Part shown: piece after piece, positions 23,571 through 34,429 of the stretch
Position numbering within the stretch: position 1 is the stretch's first letter
Layout: each line of letters starts with the position of its first letter
Source: Stenogyne calaminthoides
Taxonomy: Eukaryota > Streptophyta > Magnoliopsida > Lamiales > Lamiaceae
Length of the DNA stretch: 64,000 nucleotides
Direction: 5' to 3'
NCBI GenBank assembly: GCA_037126765.1
Contig: JBBCBC010000034.1
Span: forward strand, 14,940,691 to 15,004,690
Notes under the pieces: model-generated
The model's input: the letters and a program-made list of their open reading frames with translations, nothing else
What the model was told of the DNA's origin: nothing
Database searches by the model: none
Program-made: the position numbers and the translations under genes

Positions 23571-23760
23571 TCATGGCATATAGGTGCATCGTGCACCCAT
23601 AATGCATTTTAGAACCATGCAACTTGTTATTCTTAAAAATGCAATTTGTTTGCATTGATTCGTGCAATGATTTTTTTTATATTAATAATTGTACAGTTCA
23701 GTGCAAACAAATTACATGGTTCTAAAATGCACAAGAGTGGACGGTACACCTGAATATTAG
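23571..23760. mobile_element. MITE with GTGCA...GCATTTTAGAACCATG arms
   Basis: Imperfect inverted arms: left GGTGCATCGTGCACCC followed by TGCATTTTAGAACCATG; right in reverse complement GGTGTACCGTCCACTC followed by the same TGCATTTTAGAACCATG. TTAATTAA-like sequence flanks both sides. The element at 34224-34414 shares the layout. Confidence 0.55.
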
Positions 23761-24004
23761 TCTTAATTAAATAGCCTTTGAAAAACTGACGGACCTTTGC
23801 CTAAACTTATTTCAACATCTTATAAATTATTTTAAGAGTTTATAAAATGTAATCTTTAAGTATTTTATAAGTTGTTAAAGTGTTTGGCTAATAAAGATAA
23901 TAATTTATTTATTTTTTATAATTTAAGAAAAATATTTTTTAACTCTAATTAATTAATAAAATAATTGTTTTTTCATATTTGTATATTGATTTCATAAAAT
24001 AGTT

Positions 24005-24075
24005 CAGTTCAGGTTGGGTCGGGTCGGGTCGGGTCGTGTTGGGTTCGTTCTGGGTTGAGCTAGGTTCGGGTCAGT
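24005..24075. repeat. GGGTC simple repeat
   Basis: A short array of GGGTCGGGTCGGGTC decaying into GGGTTGAGC/GGTTCGGGTC variants. Confidence 0.7.
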
Positions 24076-24079
24076 TTGG

Positions 24080-26089
24080 GTGATGCAATATAATATAACT
24101 TATACTACAATTTAAATATAATAAATTAGGATATTCCAACTTATTTTCTTAAATTATAAAATATAAAGAGCTAATTTAAAAAATTTATAAGATGTTAAAT
24201 ATTTTATTTTATCAAATAAAATTAAGGAGTTTTTAATTTTTTAGATTGTTTATAAATTGTTTTAAAGAATTTATAAGTCAAATCAAACAAGTTCATGTAA
24301 TTTGTTTAATAAATCAGGACTAAATTTTAAGTAGGTTAGATCATAGGCTCTTGTCGGATAACATAATCTATCTGAACCCCTAATTCTGATTAATGGGTTC
24401 AAACTACAAGTGAGAATATATGAGCTAATAGATAGGGCGTACTACTATCTAACATACTTAAATTCAGTTTAATTTGATTCTATTCAAATAAAAAAATTTA
24501 TATATATAAATGAGGTAAATTTTTTTTTCAAATGTTTATTTACTTGTGCAAATCAAACATAGGCATTTGGAAAAGTCTTTTAAACCCAAATGACCAACTC
24601 ATTTAAGTAAATACATGTATGACCTTTTGTTTCGTTCTCTTTTAGTTCGGTTCTTTATTTCATTCTTCTTCTAGATCTCAACTTGTAGACTGATCCATAA
24701 AGTGATAAATATGGCTTAAAACACTTATTGCTGTGGCTCACCCATTTCCTTCATGTTTAACTCAAATCTCGAATTACAATACCAACTATGTTTTTTGAGC
24801 ATCCAAAGAAGAGAGTGTCCAACACTTATTCTTTTGTGTTTTCAGTTCGATGGAGCTTTGTACGTTGCGGTGCTGCTCGTATAAAGACGAAGTCGTTTTT
24901 ATCTTTGGGAATATTGTGTCAAACCATGAACACTAACCGGGACGTATTTATTTTGCGGGCAAAGGATATATTCTTGACTCGACTTGTTGATGTTTTATTT
25001 CGTGCGCGCTGATTTCGTGCGCGTTTTATTTCATTCGTGTAGGTTTTGTGTGCAGGTTGCTGTTCTCGCACCTACTAAAAGTAGAAAGGTATTGTTCGTG
25101 GAAAGCTGCTACAAGGGGAAACATGCATTTTTTTCAAGAGTATTAGTTCATGAATTGAAAAATATTAGTTGAACTTTTTCACTTTTTATTTTTCTTTATT
25201 TTATTTTCCGTCAATATTCTAAGTCATCGTTAGTGTTCAAAATTCCAACATTAATTGCGATATATATATAAATGAATAAATAATCATACAAATAACAAAG
25301 TTGAAAAAAAAAATCTCAAAGTGATCATTCTCTCCCATTTCGTTCTTGATGCGATCGAAAACTTTCAAAAGCAATTTTTATAGTCGCGAACTTTTCAATA
25401 AATCTTGTAGGATTCAACTTATCTTGAATTATACGTTGATTTAAAAAAATATCTTCATAAAATTTGAGGAAATGTTAGTTAAGACTTGCTAAATATTCTA
25501 GTTCAAGATGTCGTAGGATAACCTTCAAAGATGGGCATGAAATGAGCATATTGCTATGCATGAAATACAACATTTAATTTGCGTATTATTAAGAAAAGGT
25601 AAATTCTTTCACATGTATCTGCTACTTGTACACATCTTTCGATTTACAATCCGTTCGATCGAGGGGTCAACAACACGGGGAATTTTTAGTCTCTTTCTGA
25701 ACAAAAAAATAAAAAAGGGCATATGAAGTTTGTAAGTGACATACACCATTGAAACGATTGTAAAAACACTCTTTATATTTGAAAGCAAATATACCAAGTA
25801 TCTGCCACTACTTCTTTAGAAATAGGGATGTCTAGCTAAAAAGAGAAAATGGATTTATTGGTGTGAATAATTCTTGAAATTAGAAAAAAGAGTAACTAAA
25901 TCGATATTGATTGTGAGCATAAATTTACTAGGATGAATGGGTATTTCTTGTTTTGCTCAATGTGTATGATAAGTAAATATCTGCATTTATTAAAATCTCA
26001 TTGTCAGCCAAATATATAAATTTCTAGCCTTTTTCTTCCTATCATCTTGCCCAGTTGACCCTTATAATACATAATACATGTAGTATATA
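24080..26089. other. Intergenic, no gene recognised
   Basis: AT-rich. Two overlapping plus-strand ORFs at 24788-25172 (74 and 62 residues, with the GTGCGCG-rich stretch near 25010) match no family known to me and lack splice context. I leave them unannotated. Confidence 0.45.
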
Positions 26090-26447
26090 TGTGAAGTGAA
26101 TAGGATCACCGTTAATGAGGTGATTGAGATTATCTTGTAAATAATGAGGATTTACAACAATATAAGGAAAGTATATCTCAACAATAAATACAAAGGATAA
26201 TTTCGACCCTACTTTATACCCTTTTTTGGTGTGCTTTGCAAAAGATTTAACCATCACCCGTCCGAACTTATCTTGGCTCGGTATTAAGGATAATATTGGT
26301 TGACTAATCATTTGTATATAGAATCCTCTAGAAATATCCATTGTATTTATTGTTGAGATATACTTTCCTTGTATTGTTATAAATCCTCATTATTTATAGT
26401 GGTAATCTCAATCACCTCATTAATAAATGATCCTATTCACTTTCACA
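26090..26447. repeat. Head-to-head inverted LTR-like arms
   Basis: 26090-26198 and 26336-26447 are inverted copies of about 110 bp with a 137-bp spacer. Each inner edge reads TGTTGAGATATACTTTCC and each outer edge ends in CACTT(T)CACA, so each arm looks like a small LTR of about 95 bp. Complementarity continues past the TGTTG ends (TGTATTTAT), so the structure is an inverted duplication rather than two independent insertions. Confidence 0.65.
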
Positions 26448-26664
26448 TGGTATCGAGCCCTCCTCACCAACCCCTGCATCCTGGGTTCAATCCGTGAAAA
26501 ATACTCCACCCATTAAAATTGTCCACTCGTTGGGCCTTCTCCCCAGAGGGTAGAGACAATGATTCGGCCCACGAGTGAGGGAAAGTGTTGAGGGAAATTA
26601 AATAATTACTTTTGCACATCTCTATAAATTGGGCTTTTTTAGATGAGATGTAATTCTTTTCAAA
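26448..26664 (+). mobile_element. TRIM internal region and 3' LTR
   Basis: Starts with a primer-binding-site-like TGGTATCGAGCC directly after the right arm of the inverted LTR pair. It contains GGCCCACGAGTGAGGGAAAG as a purine tract and ends in an LTR of about 77 bp beginning TGTTGAGGGAAATTAAATAA. That LTR is related to those of the TRIM at 31887-32190 (in reverse complement), not to the LTR-like arm on its left, so the left side is chimeric. Confidence 0.55.
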
Positions 26665-27004
26665 AAAAAAAAAAGATATAACTTTGACTTTTGATATGAA
26701 ATCTTATTAGTAATTGACAAAAACTTTGGTAGATCAAACCTGGTTCATACCATGAACCCGGTCGATTTTGACCCATACACATAAAATGGGTCGATATAAA
26801 CAATCCAAGCCCATTTCCTTCTTCTGAAACCATCAAGACTCTCTGTGGACTCCACGCGAAATGGCTACACTCTTCATGCGACTCTTCACTCAAATCGCTC
26901 CACACTCTATGACTCTTCACCCAACGGTGATGGAGACGGTGACACCTCCACGACGCGACGAAGACGACGCCTCGATGACGACGGTTCAGATTTGTCATTT
27001 TTTT

Positions 27005-27480
27005 TTTTGAAACAATGAGTGTTTTACTTAGTAAAATTGAAAGTTTTACATAGCAACAATGAGAGTTTTGGTGAACAAAAGTGAGAATTTTACTTAGTAA
27101 CAATGAGAGAGTTTGAATAACAATGAGAACAAAGGAGAGTTTTTGTGAACAAAAGTGAGAGTTTTACTTAGTAATAAATGAGAGTTTTATTGAATAACAA
27201 AGGAAAGTTTTACTTAGTAACAATGATAATTGTTTTGCATAAAAGTTTTAGAGTTCTACTTAGTAACAATGAAAGTTTTATTTAATAACAAGTGAGAGTT
27301 TTACATAACAACAAAGGAGAGTTTGTGAATAAAAGGAGAGCTTTACATAGCATAAAAGGAGAGTTTTTGTGAACAAAAGTAATGCTTTTTTACTTAATAA
27401 CGGTGAGAGTTTTACATAGCAATAAAGTGAGAGTTTTTTGTGAACAAAAGTGAGAGTTTTTTACATAGAAGAGAGATGAT
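27005..27480. repeat. Degenerate minisatellite (GAGAGTTTTACTTAGTAACAAT)
   Basis: Around a dozen imperfect units built from GTGAGAGTTTTACTTAGTAA, CAATGAGAGTTTT and GTGAACAAAAGTGAG, period about 20-45 bp, with shuffled order. Confidence 0.75.
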
Positions 27481-27663
27481 TGAGTAGCGTGAACATGGGG
27501 CGCAAAGAGAGATGAGATGATTGAGTGTGCGAATGGCGGTGTAAGAGGGACGATCGAGTGAAAATTTTAGGACGGCCAAAAGAAGCGCAAAAAAAGGCGC
27601 GAAAGACAAAACACGTGAAGAAAACTCGTGAAAACACGGTAAACTTCGGATCAACCCAATTAC

Positions 27664-28370
27664 TGTAGGTATATGGCACCGAAAATGGCTGATAAAATAA
27701 TTAAACAAAAAATAAACAAAACGAAATTGAGTCTCGTGCAAAGCACGATTTCCTTAAAACAATTATGCCCTTCACTTTTGCGGTCTTTAGTGATTCGTAT
27801 TGACATTTATCTCCCAGGATAAAATGATTATAAAGCAACGATAATAGCACTTTATCTTGCTCACGTCGAACTGAGAAATGCTCGATTAATAGCACCCACA
27901 AATGACTGTTGGAGCATGGCCTTAAAGTGCCATTATTCCGAAACCGAAAACACATCATGAATTCAGGTTTTGAAAACCATGTGTAACACCAAGTTTCTGT
28001 GTTGGTTTTAAGTAAGAAAACCGTTGCACTTTCAATGGGAAACATTACACGCAGACACCGGGCACCAACGCCGGGTGCGACATTCGTGTACGCAGGTCGC
28101 GCTCGCACACAAGTTTGGGTTTCGAAGGCCAAATCTAATCAAGATTTGCAACCCCCCTGCGCACCCGCGTAGAAGGTAGAGGAGAGTGAACCCACAATAA
28201 TTTACAAGCAACAAGTGGGTAGCTCTTTATATACCCACTTCTTCTTTTCTCTTTTTCCAATGTGGGATAGAGACTTTTTGTTTTCCCTTTCCCACTTTTC
28301 CATTTGTTGGTTACAACACTTATTGAGAATATAATTTCTCATTCACCCAAAATGGCTCCATTTTCCAACA
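27664..28370 (-). mobile_element. Solo LTR (707 bp)
   Basis: Minus-strand ends are TGTTGGAAAATGG...CCTACA, flanked by the 5-bp duplication ATTAC at 27659-27663 and 28371-28375. A TATA box (minus GGGTATATAAAGAGC, forward 28220-28234) fits an LTR promoter. No internal retrotransposon sequence adjoins either side. The 143-residue minus ORF inside is taken as incidental. Confidence 0.75.
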
Positions 28371-28798
28371 ATTACTTGATATAAGTCATATTGAATTAGA
28401 GTTCACACCATGAACCTGGTTCACAGGAGTGTCACTCTTAGTAATTTGTGTTGAAATCAAACTTAAAAAAATAATCCAACATTGAATTAAATATCAATAT
28501 TTTCTCAAGATATATATATTCCGAGGAACTCTATAATTTATGACTATAATTAAGAAAGACAAAAAATTTAGTGAGATAATACACTATCAGATGAGTACAA
28601 AGTAAAGTTCAAATTAAATCAATTTTGACGCTTACGCACGACTTGAATTTTTTTATTCTACACAATTAATCAATGTAATTCATTTAATGTGATACAGTAT
28701 AATATTAAAGGAGATATGAGATACTTTTTTTTTTGAGGGGTAAGAGATATGAGATACTTTGAACCATGGAGTTATATCATTATTTGAAACCATTTGAA

Positions 28799-29895
28799 TC
28801 ATGGTGATCGAACCGATGTATCAATCGGGTCAATGGTTCAACCGGTCGGACTGGTTCAACCGTTGAAATGATTTCTGCCTAATTTGTTTCAATATTTTTT
28901 ATATTTAGTTAAAAAATAAAATAAATATACACCTACAAAAATGTAAACATATATCTTATAACTTTTCATATCTAAGAAAACAGAATAGAGTCATGATCAT
29001 AATAAAAAACAACACAATAATATGAGAGAAAGTAACTTAAAAGGAAAAGGTGAACCTTATATTTTTAACCCACATCAAATAAATATTAAAAGAAAATGTA
29101 AGAGAAAATAAAATCTCATAATTTTGTCCCACATCAAAAATGTTAAAAGAAAATGTGAGAGAAAACAATATAAAAGGGGAAAAGTGTATTTCACCTCATA
29201 TATTTGTCCCACATCGAAAGTGTTGGAGGAAAATGTGAGAGAAAGTATTATAAATGGGGGTGAAGGTGGAACTTGATTCACATATTTATCCCACCTCATA
29301 CATTTATCCCATATCGAAAGTGTTGGAGAAAAATGTAAGATGAAGTATTATAAAAGGGGTGAATGTAGACCTTGGTTCATATTATCCCACCTCATACATT
29401 TATCCCACATCGAAAAAGTGTTGGGAAAAAATGCGAGAGAGAGTATTATAAAAGGGGTAAAGTATTATCTCACCTCATACATTTATCCCACATCGAAAGT
29501 GTTGGGAAAAAATGTGAGAGAAAATATTATAAAAGGGGTGAAAGTGGACCTTGGTTCATATTATCCCAACTCATACATTTATCCCACATCGAAAGTGATG
29601 GAAGAAAATGTGAGAAGAAATATTATAAAAGGGTTATCCTCATACATTTATCTCACATCAAAAGTGTTGAGGAAAGTGCGAGAGAAAGTATTTTAAAAAA
29701 TATTAAAAAAAAAAGTTGGAAATCGGTTTTTTTCGGTTAGGCGGTTTGCCGGTTGAACCGGTTTTTTCCGGTTTTGACTGGTTCAAACCGGTTCAACCTG
29801 AAAAACGGTTATTAGGGTGCTTTTTGACCGGTTTTCGGCCGATTCCCGGTTCAACCGGTTGAACCGGCCGGTTCAAACCGGTTATGAAATCATTG
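28799..29895. mobile_element. hAT-like element with internal minisatellite
   Basis: The right end in reverse complement, CAATGATTTCATAACCGG, matches the terminus type of the element at 1584-2305. The left end (TCATGGTGATCGAACCG) is degraded. The flanking octamers CATTTGAA (28791-28798) and CATTTGAC (29896-29903) agree at 7 of 8 bases. Both subterminal zones are rich in GGTTCAACCGG. The middle is a tandem array. Confidence 0.65.
29065..29700. repeat. Tandem array, TCCCACATCGAAAGTGTTGG units
   Basis: Eight or so units starting near 29070, 29128, 29206, 29307, 29402, 29486, 29581 and 29650 (spacing about 60-100 bp). Each reads TCCCACATCGAAAGTGTTGG, AAAATGTGAGAGAAAGTATT, ATAAAAGGGGTGAA, then CCTCATACATTTA. 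Some units carry an extra GTGGACCTTGGTTCATATTA segment. ORFs over the array are translations of the repeat. Confidence 0.85.
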
Positions 29896-29904
29896 CATTT
29901 GACG

Positions 29905-31190
29905 CCTAAACTTGGATCATATATTAATTTAATTTGCTCCACGGCACATTTTTCCCATCCCAAATTTATTTGTACATTTCTTTTGTATGCTCTAATTTAA
30001 GATGGAGTTGTTTATTAATTTTTGAGATGATAAAATGATAAAAAGTGTTGAGAAAAAAGTATTAAAAATTCAAGTAATTTATTAAAGAGTTGAATAATAT
30101 TTGTTAAATGTGATAAAGTGATAAAGTGTTGAGGGTATAATAAATCATTATTATGTGGCATTATTAGAGAGTCTCATCTAAATATCATTATATATTGAAT
30201 TATATGGCATGATGATATTTATTGACTTAAAGTACATGTGATGATGTGTAAATAAGATAATGAGTATTGACTAAAAAATTTAAAAAATCAAACAAAAGAA
30301 AAATATTATATTTGGAAGATTTTACTAAATTTATTGTCATTTATTTTCTTTATTAAGTACTCTTTTTTTAGAGGATTTATATTTTATAATTATTTTAATC
30401 AAACATGGTTGAATTTCATAGTATCTATTTTCTTTACTAATGTATACATACATAATTTAAGTGACTATTTTTTTTTTATATTATTTTCAAAGTTGCTGAA
30501 AATTTAGACAGATTTATTAAATCATAAAAACTTTCGCTGAGCGCATCAAAAATTAAAATTCATAAATATATAAATTAATTTGTTAATTTCGAATATAAAA
30601 ACTTATGTGCACCCGAATTCATCATAAACTCTTAGTCTTCAATATTAGTGTTATGTATACACACTATCATTATTATACACTAACTTTATCTTTTTTATTT
30701 ATAAAACTATCACTTTTTAAAAATATTTTGTTATTTAAACAATGATAATTTCTATGCATAACAGTAATATAATTCATATACTAATATGGTTTAAGGGAGT
30801 GTTTTTCAATTTTGAATGACAAATTCATATAATGAAGGAAATATTGTTTAAATTTTATTAATTATCCAAACTTTTCAATTAATGGGTTGGATTGTCGGTG
30901 CAATATATGGTTGTTTTTTATGTTCGATTGACTATATGTACTAAAAATATTAAAAATAAATTTTAATTAATCTATTTACCTTCTAAACAAATATTTGATT
31001 GTATGATTATCATAATAACCATTGAGAAAATAATTTTATTACACTTTAATGAAATGACTATTTATAAAATATCATGAATGACATATGTTATAACAATTTT
31101 CATTTGAAAAAAATATATATATATTAAATTCAAACACATTAATTTCAACATCAAATATAATAAGTGTTATGATCAATGTATAAATATTTA
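29905..31190. other. AT-rich intergenic, no gene seen
   Basis: No ORF, splice structure or clear element borders were found. Confidence 0.5.
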
Positions 31191-31204
31191 TACACTGTAT
31201 TTAA

Positions 31205-31235
31205 AATTCCACGTAATACGCGAGTTCTATACTAG
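31205..31235 (+). mobile_element. Helitron-like 3' terminus
   Basis: CCACGTAATACGCGAG (imperfect hairpin) is followed by TTCTATACTAG and T. It resembles the terminus in the RRP45 intron (6902-6936, opposite strand). The 5' end is unidentified. Confidence 0.3.
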
Positions 31236-31441
31236 TTGTAATAAATGAGTAATTAAAGGGTTTGAGTTAAAATGAATATTTTCATTTAAGGAAATGTACA
31301 AATGAGTTTCGTAGGGAGTACAATGTAATGCTAGTTTTTATATAGTCGGTTCAAAACCATTTATAATTTTGTTGATTTAGTGCAATTAGGCTTGTTTGTA
31401 ATTGGACCCTCGATCATAATTTTACATGCTAAGTATATGAT

Positions 31442-31750
31442 GGGGGTGTTTGCAAAAACTTATGGTTTTAAAGAAGTGATTAAAATTAGTGATTATGAGA
31501 AAAGTGACTAATAGTAGAAGTTGATAGTGTTTGTAAGAAAATTCAAAAAAAAGTTGATAGTGTTTGCAAAAAAAGTTAAAAGTTAAAAATTAAAAACTAA
31601 TAAGCTATTAAAAACTTCATCTTTGAAGCTTATAACTTATAGCTTATGAGAGCTTATTTAAGCTACTAAAAGAGAAATAAAACACTCTAAATTACTTTTG
31701 CACACAATTCTATGTGACTATAATAACTTAATTTTTTTTAAAACACCCCC
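31442..31750. mobile_element. hAT-type MITE (309 bp)
   Basis: Terminal inverted repeat GGGGGTGTTT at the left and AAACACCCCC at the right. The flanking octamers TATATGAT and TATATACA agree at 6 of 8 bases. The interior is A/T-rich with AGTTAAAAGTTAAAAATTAA stretches. Confidence 0.6.
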
Positions 31751-31886
31751 TATATACATAGTTGGATCCTGGTGGTGCACACAAGAATCGCACAGGGGCC
31801 CCACCCTAGCTGAAAGCCCATGTTTTTATTTTTTAATTATAAATATTTAAATTTTTTACATATATTATTATGTTGTGAAATATCCT

Positions 31887-32190
31887 TGAAAGAATTTCGT
31901 CTCTTCTAAAAGTCCGAACTTATAGAGAGATATGAAATTAATTTATTTATTTAATTTCTCTAACACTCTCCCTCACCCGTGGGCTGAATTCTCTTACTCC
32001 ATCACTGGGAGGAGACCCATTGAATGAACAATTTAATATGAGTGCAGTTACTTTCAGCGGGAATCGAAACTCAAGATGTACGTGGGCGTGAGCCTAAAGA
32101 CTATGATACCATGAAAGAATTTCATCTCAGCTAAAAGTTTGAACTTATAAAGAGGTGTTAAATTAATTCGTTTATTTAAAGTCCCTAACA
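31887..32190 (-). mobile_element. Complete TRIM element (304 bp)
   Basis: Two 79-bp LTRs (31887-31965 and 32112-32190), flanked by the 5-bp duplication ATCCT at 31882-31886 and 32191-32195. On the minus strand the LTR starts TGTTAGGGACTTTAAATAA. Next to the 5' LTR is a TGGTATCATAG primer-binding-like site (forward CTATGATACCA ending at 32111). A purine tract (GGTGAGGGAGAG) precedes the other LTR. There is no coding capacity, as expected for a TRIM. Confidence 0.86.
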
Positions 32191-32199
32191 ATCCTAATA

Positions 32200-32446
32200 G
32201 TTCATTCAACTGAGTTGATATTGAATAAATGCTAAATCATTAGTTTAAGAGGGTTGCGTGTTATAGCTTCAATTTATTTCAAAAAAATTTATACTATTTA
32301 TGTATTCAATTTTTACATGTTATTTTATTTATTAATATAATTACAATCATGTTAATAATTATGTTACTTTTTATTTATGGTATAGTATGAATATGAAGGT
32401 TTAAAAAAATTTGCACCAGACCTCTCAAATCATAGGACCGACTCTG

Positions 32447-32448
<2 letters not shown>
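32200..32448. other. Intergenic with weak tRNA-like trace
   Basis: AACTGAGTTGATAT and, some 45 bases later, GGTTGCGTGTTATAGC faintly resemble A and B boxes; too degraded to call as an element. The rest is AT-rich. Confidence 0.25.

Positions 32449-32485
<37 letters not shown>
32449..32485. repeat. (TA)n microsatellite
   Basis: An uninterrupted TA run of 37 bases. Confidence 0.95.
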
Positions 32486-32487
<2 letters not shown>

Positions 32488-32936
32488 TTCTAATAAACCA
32501 TCATTACATGTTTTTCATTAGATTTCTGATTAATTTGTATATAACAATTTAGATCGTGAAATATAATTTTTATTAGTCACACGCTTTATTGATTAAGAGA
32601 GGTAGAGGAATCACCATCAAAGTGGCAAACCTGTGACGTGAGGCACAGGAATTCTCATACATTTTCTAAAGAATAGATTACTAATCAGTCTAATCGATCG
32701 GTATCATCTAAAAAGCTGCTTTATTAATTAAAGAAAAATAAATTATTATAACTAGAAAAACGACACTCAACTAAATTTTGTCCATTGAAAATTTAGCACT
32801 TACAAAAATCATTTAACAATGTTTTTAAGTATAGATGACTAAGATGAGGGACTAGTGTTGTATTATAAGTTCTGAATGAGAGATGTTAAAATTTAATCAG
32901 TTCACGGATCGTAATGTGAAATTTGTTCATGTATGA

Positions 32937-33136
32937 AACTTAAAAGAGTTCTGTCTCATTTAAGTCCGAGCTTTGACAATTTTTAATATGAGTGGAGTTG
33001 TTTTCAAATCTTAATCGAATGCAGGACGTGGATATGAAGCTGAAGGCTTTGATACCGTGAAAGAATTTTGTCTCATTTAAAAATTCGAACTTATAGAGAG
33101 GTGTAGAATTAATTTGTTTATTTAATTTCCCTAACA
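32937..33136 (-). mobile_element. Decayed TRIM of the same family
   Basis: The right LTR (33057-33136, TGAAAGAATTTTGTCTCATT to CCCTAACA) and the CTTTGATACC primer-site remnant match the 31887-32190 element. The left LTR is shortened and diverged (TTCTGTCTCATTTAAGTCCG). Confidence 0.7.
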
Positions 33137-34215
33137 AAACTGATATTAACACTATTATAAACTAATATCAATAAAGATTTAACCTCAATGATATTATAAC
33201 TTTTATATGAAGTGATATCATAAATAAATATAGTGATATTAATTTGTAATTAATTATATTAATATAAATTTTATAATATAAATAAGTTTCACAATAAATT
33301 TGCTCTGTATTATATGATATAAAAATTTATCTACACACTGAGGTTCTCGATCTTATTCTACCAAATGACATTTTCATGAAGAAAACTATGGCATCTCATT
33401 TCATCTGATAATTAATGATCAATTCCTTGGAAAATTAATGTGAAAAAACACCAACCATCTTTTCAATTTGAAATAAAAAATAATGGAATCACATTCACTA
33501 AAGATTGTTCTGTCGCTTTGATTGGAGGAATATCATTCTCAAGTGGGGTCATGAAAAAGTGATTCCAATTCTTCATATCTTTATAGCAATCTGCCAATTC
33601 TTCGTATCTCGTTCTACCGATAGTTCCTAATATAATTTAGATAGATGAAATATATACAATTATGAATTATGAGTTAGTATCTTTGTTAAACTTGTTTCAT
33701 CGTAAAATTTTTTTTTTGCATATACTATTTAAGAATATAAATTCACACTCTTTATTAATATAAATTATAACCCTTCATTATCACTACTAATAATAAATTC
33801 TTTATAATATGTTATACACCCTTCACTTTTACGAAGTAATACTTTATAAGAAAAACGTCACACCCTTTAAAAGAAAAAATGTCACACTCTTTAAAGAATA
33901 CGTAAACACTCCTAAACCAATTTCACCGTAAATCTTGTTCACACTGTACTTTGTCTACAATTATATATAAAATATTCAACGATTTATGTCTAATGCACGT
34001 ATACACGTTAAAAAATCTAAATTATACGTAATGAAATATTGAAGGTAGATTACGTCCGTCTTTATACAGTACTTTCCAGTTTCTATAAGACATAACTTTA
34101 TCTAAGATAAAGAATTATCTCGCAATTAGTGTAAACAAAGCATAAGATTAATGGTTGGAAAATAGTCATCATGTTTAGGTGCAAAAAGTAAATAAAAGCA
34201 TGAAATTAATATGGT
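33137..34215. other. AT-rich intergenic, no gene seen
   Basis: No coding signature was found. Short (A)CACCCTTT-type repeats occur near 33810-33900. Confidence 0.45.
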
Positions 34216-34223
34216 TAAATCTT

Positions 34224-34414
34224 ATATGCATCCAGATGCATTGTGCATGTACTTATAGTGCATTTTAAAAATATATAATTTATTATATTAAAAAATATAA
34301 TTTATTTATATTAAATATGAAAAAATAATTATATAATTTAATATAAATAAATTATATATTTTAATATAATAAATTATATATTTCTAAAATGCATGACCTA
34401 GATACATGCATGAC
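34224..34414. mobile_element. Foldback MITE, long near-perfect hairpin
   Basis: The left arm from about 34257 (GTGCATTTTAAAAATATATA, ATTTATTATATTAAAA...) is almost exactly the reverse complement of the right arm ending near 34395, with arms of about 60 bp and a short loop. Outer parts (TGCATCCAGATGCATTGTGC / GCATGACCTAGATACATGCA) pair imperfectly. Related to the MITE at 23571-23760. Confidence 0.72.
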
Positions 34415-34429
34415 CCACTCAATTAATAT

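Noticed and set aside
24005..24075. Telomere-like repeat
   Set aside because: The unit is GGGTC, not the plant telomere TTTAGGG, and the array is only about 70 bp.
24788..25172. Two overlapping ORFs (74 and 62 residues)
   Set aside because: No recognisable domain, no splice context, and a QVAVLAPTK string that only loosely recalls helicase motifs.
27701..28132. 143-residue ORF on the minus strand
   Set aside because: Lies inside a solo LTR with clear ends and target duplication; no Copia or other protein motif.
29065..29700. CRISPR-like array (regular repeats with spacers)
   Set aside because: Repeats and 'spacers' both recur between units, the setting is a plant transposon, and there are no cas genes.
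29340..29740. ORFs of 118 and 122 residues with repeated LSHLIHLSHIE-type segments
   Set aside because: They are translations of a tandem DNA repeat whose unit happens to lack stops in two frames.
32200..32275. Possible tRNA-derived SINE
   Set aside because: A- and B-box resemblance is too weak and there is no tail or target duplication.
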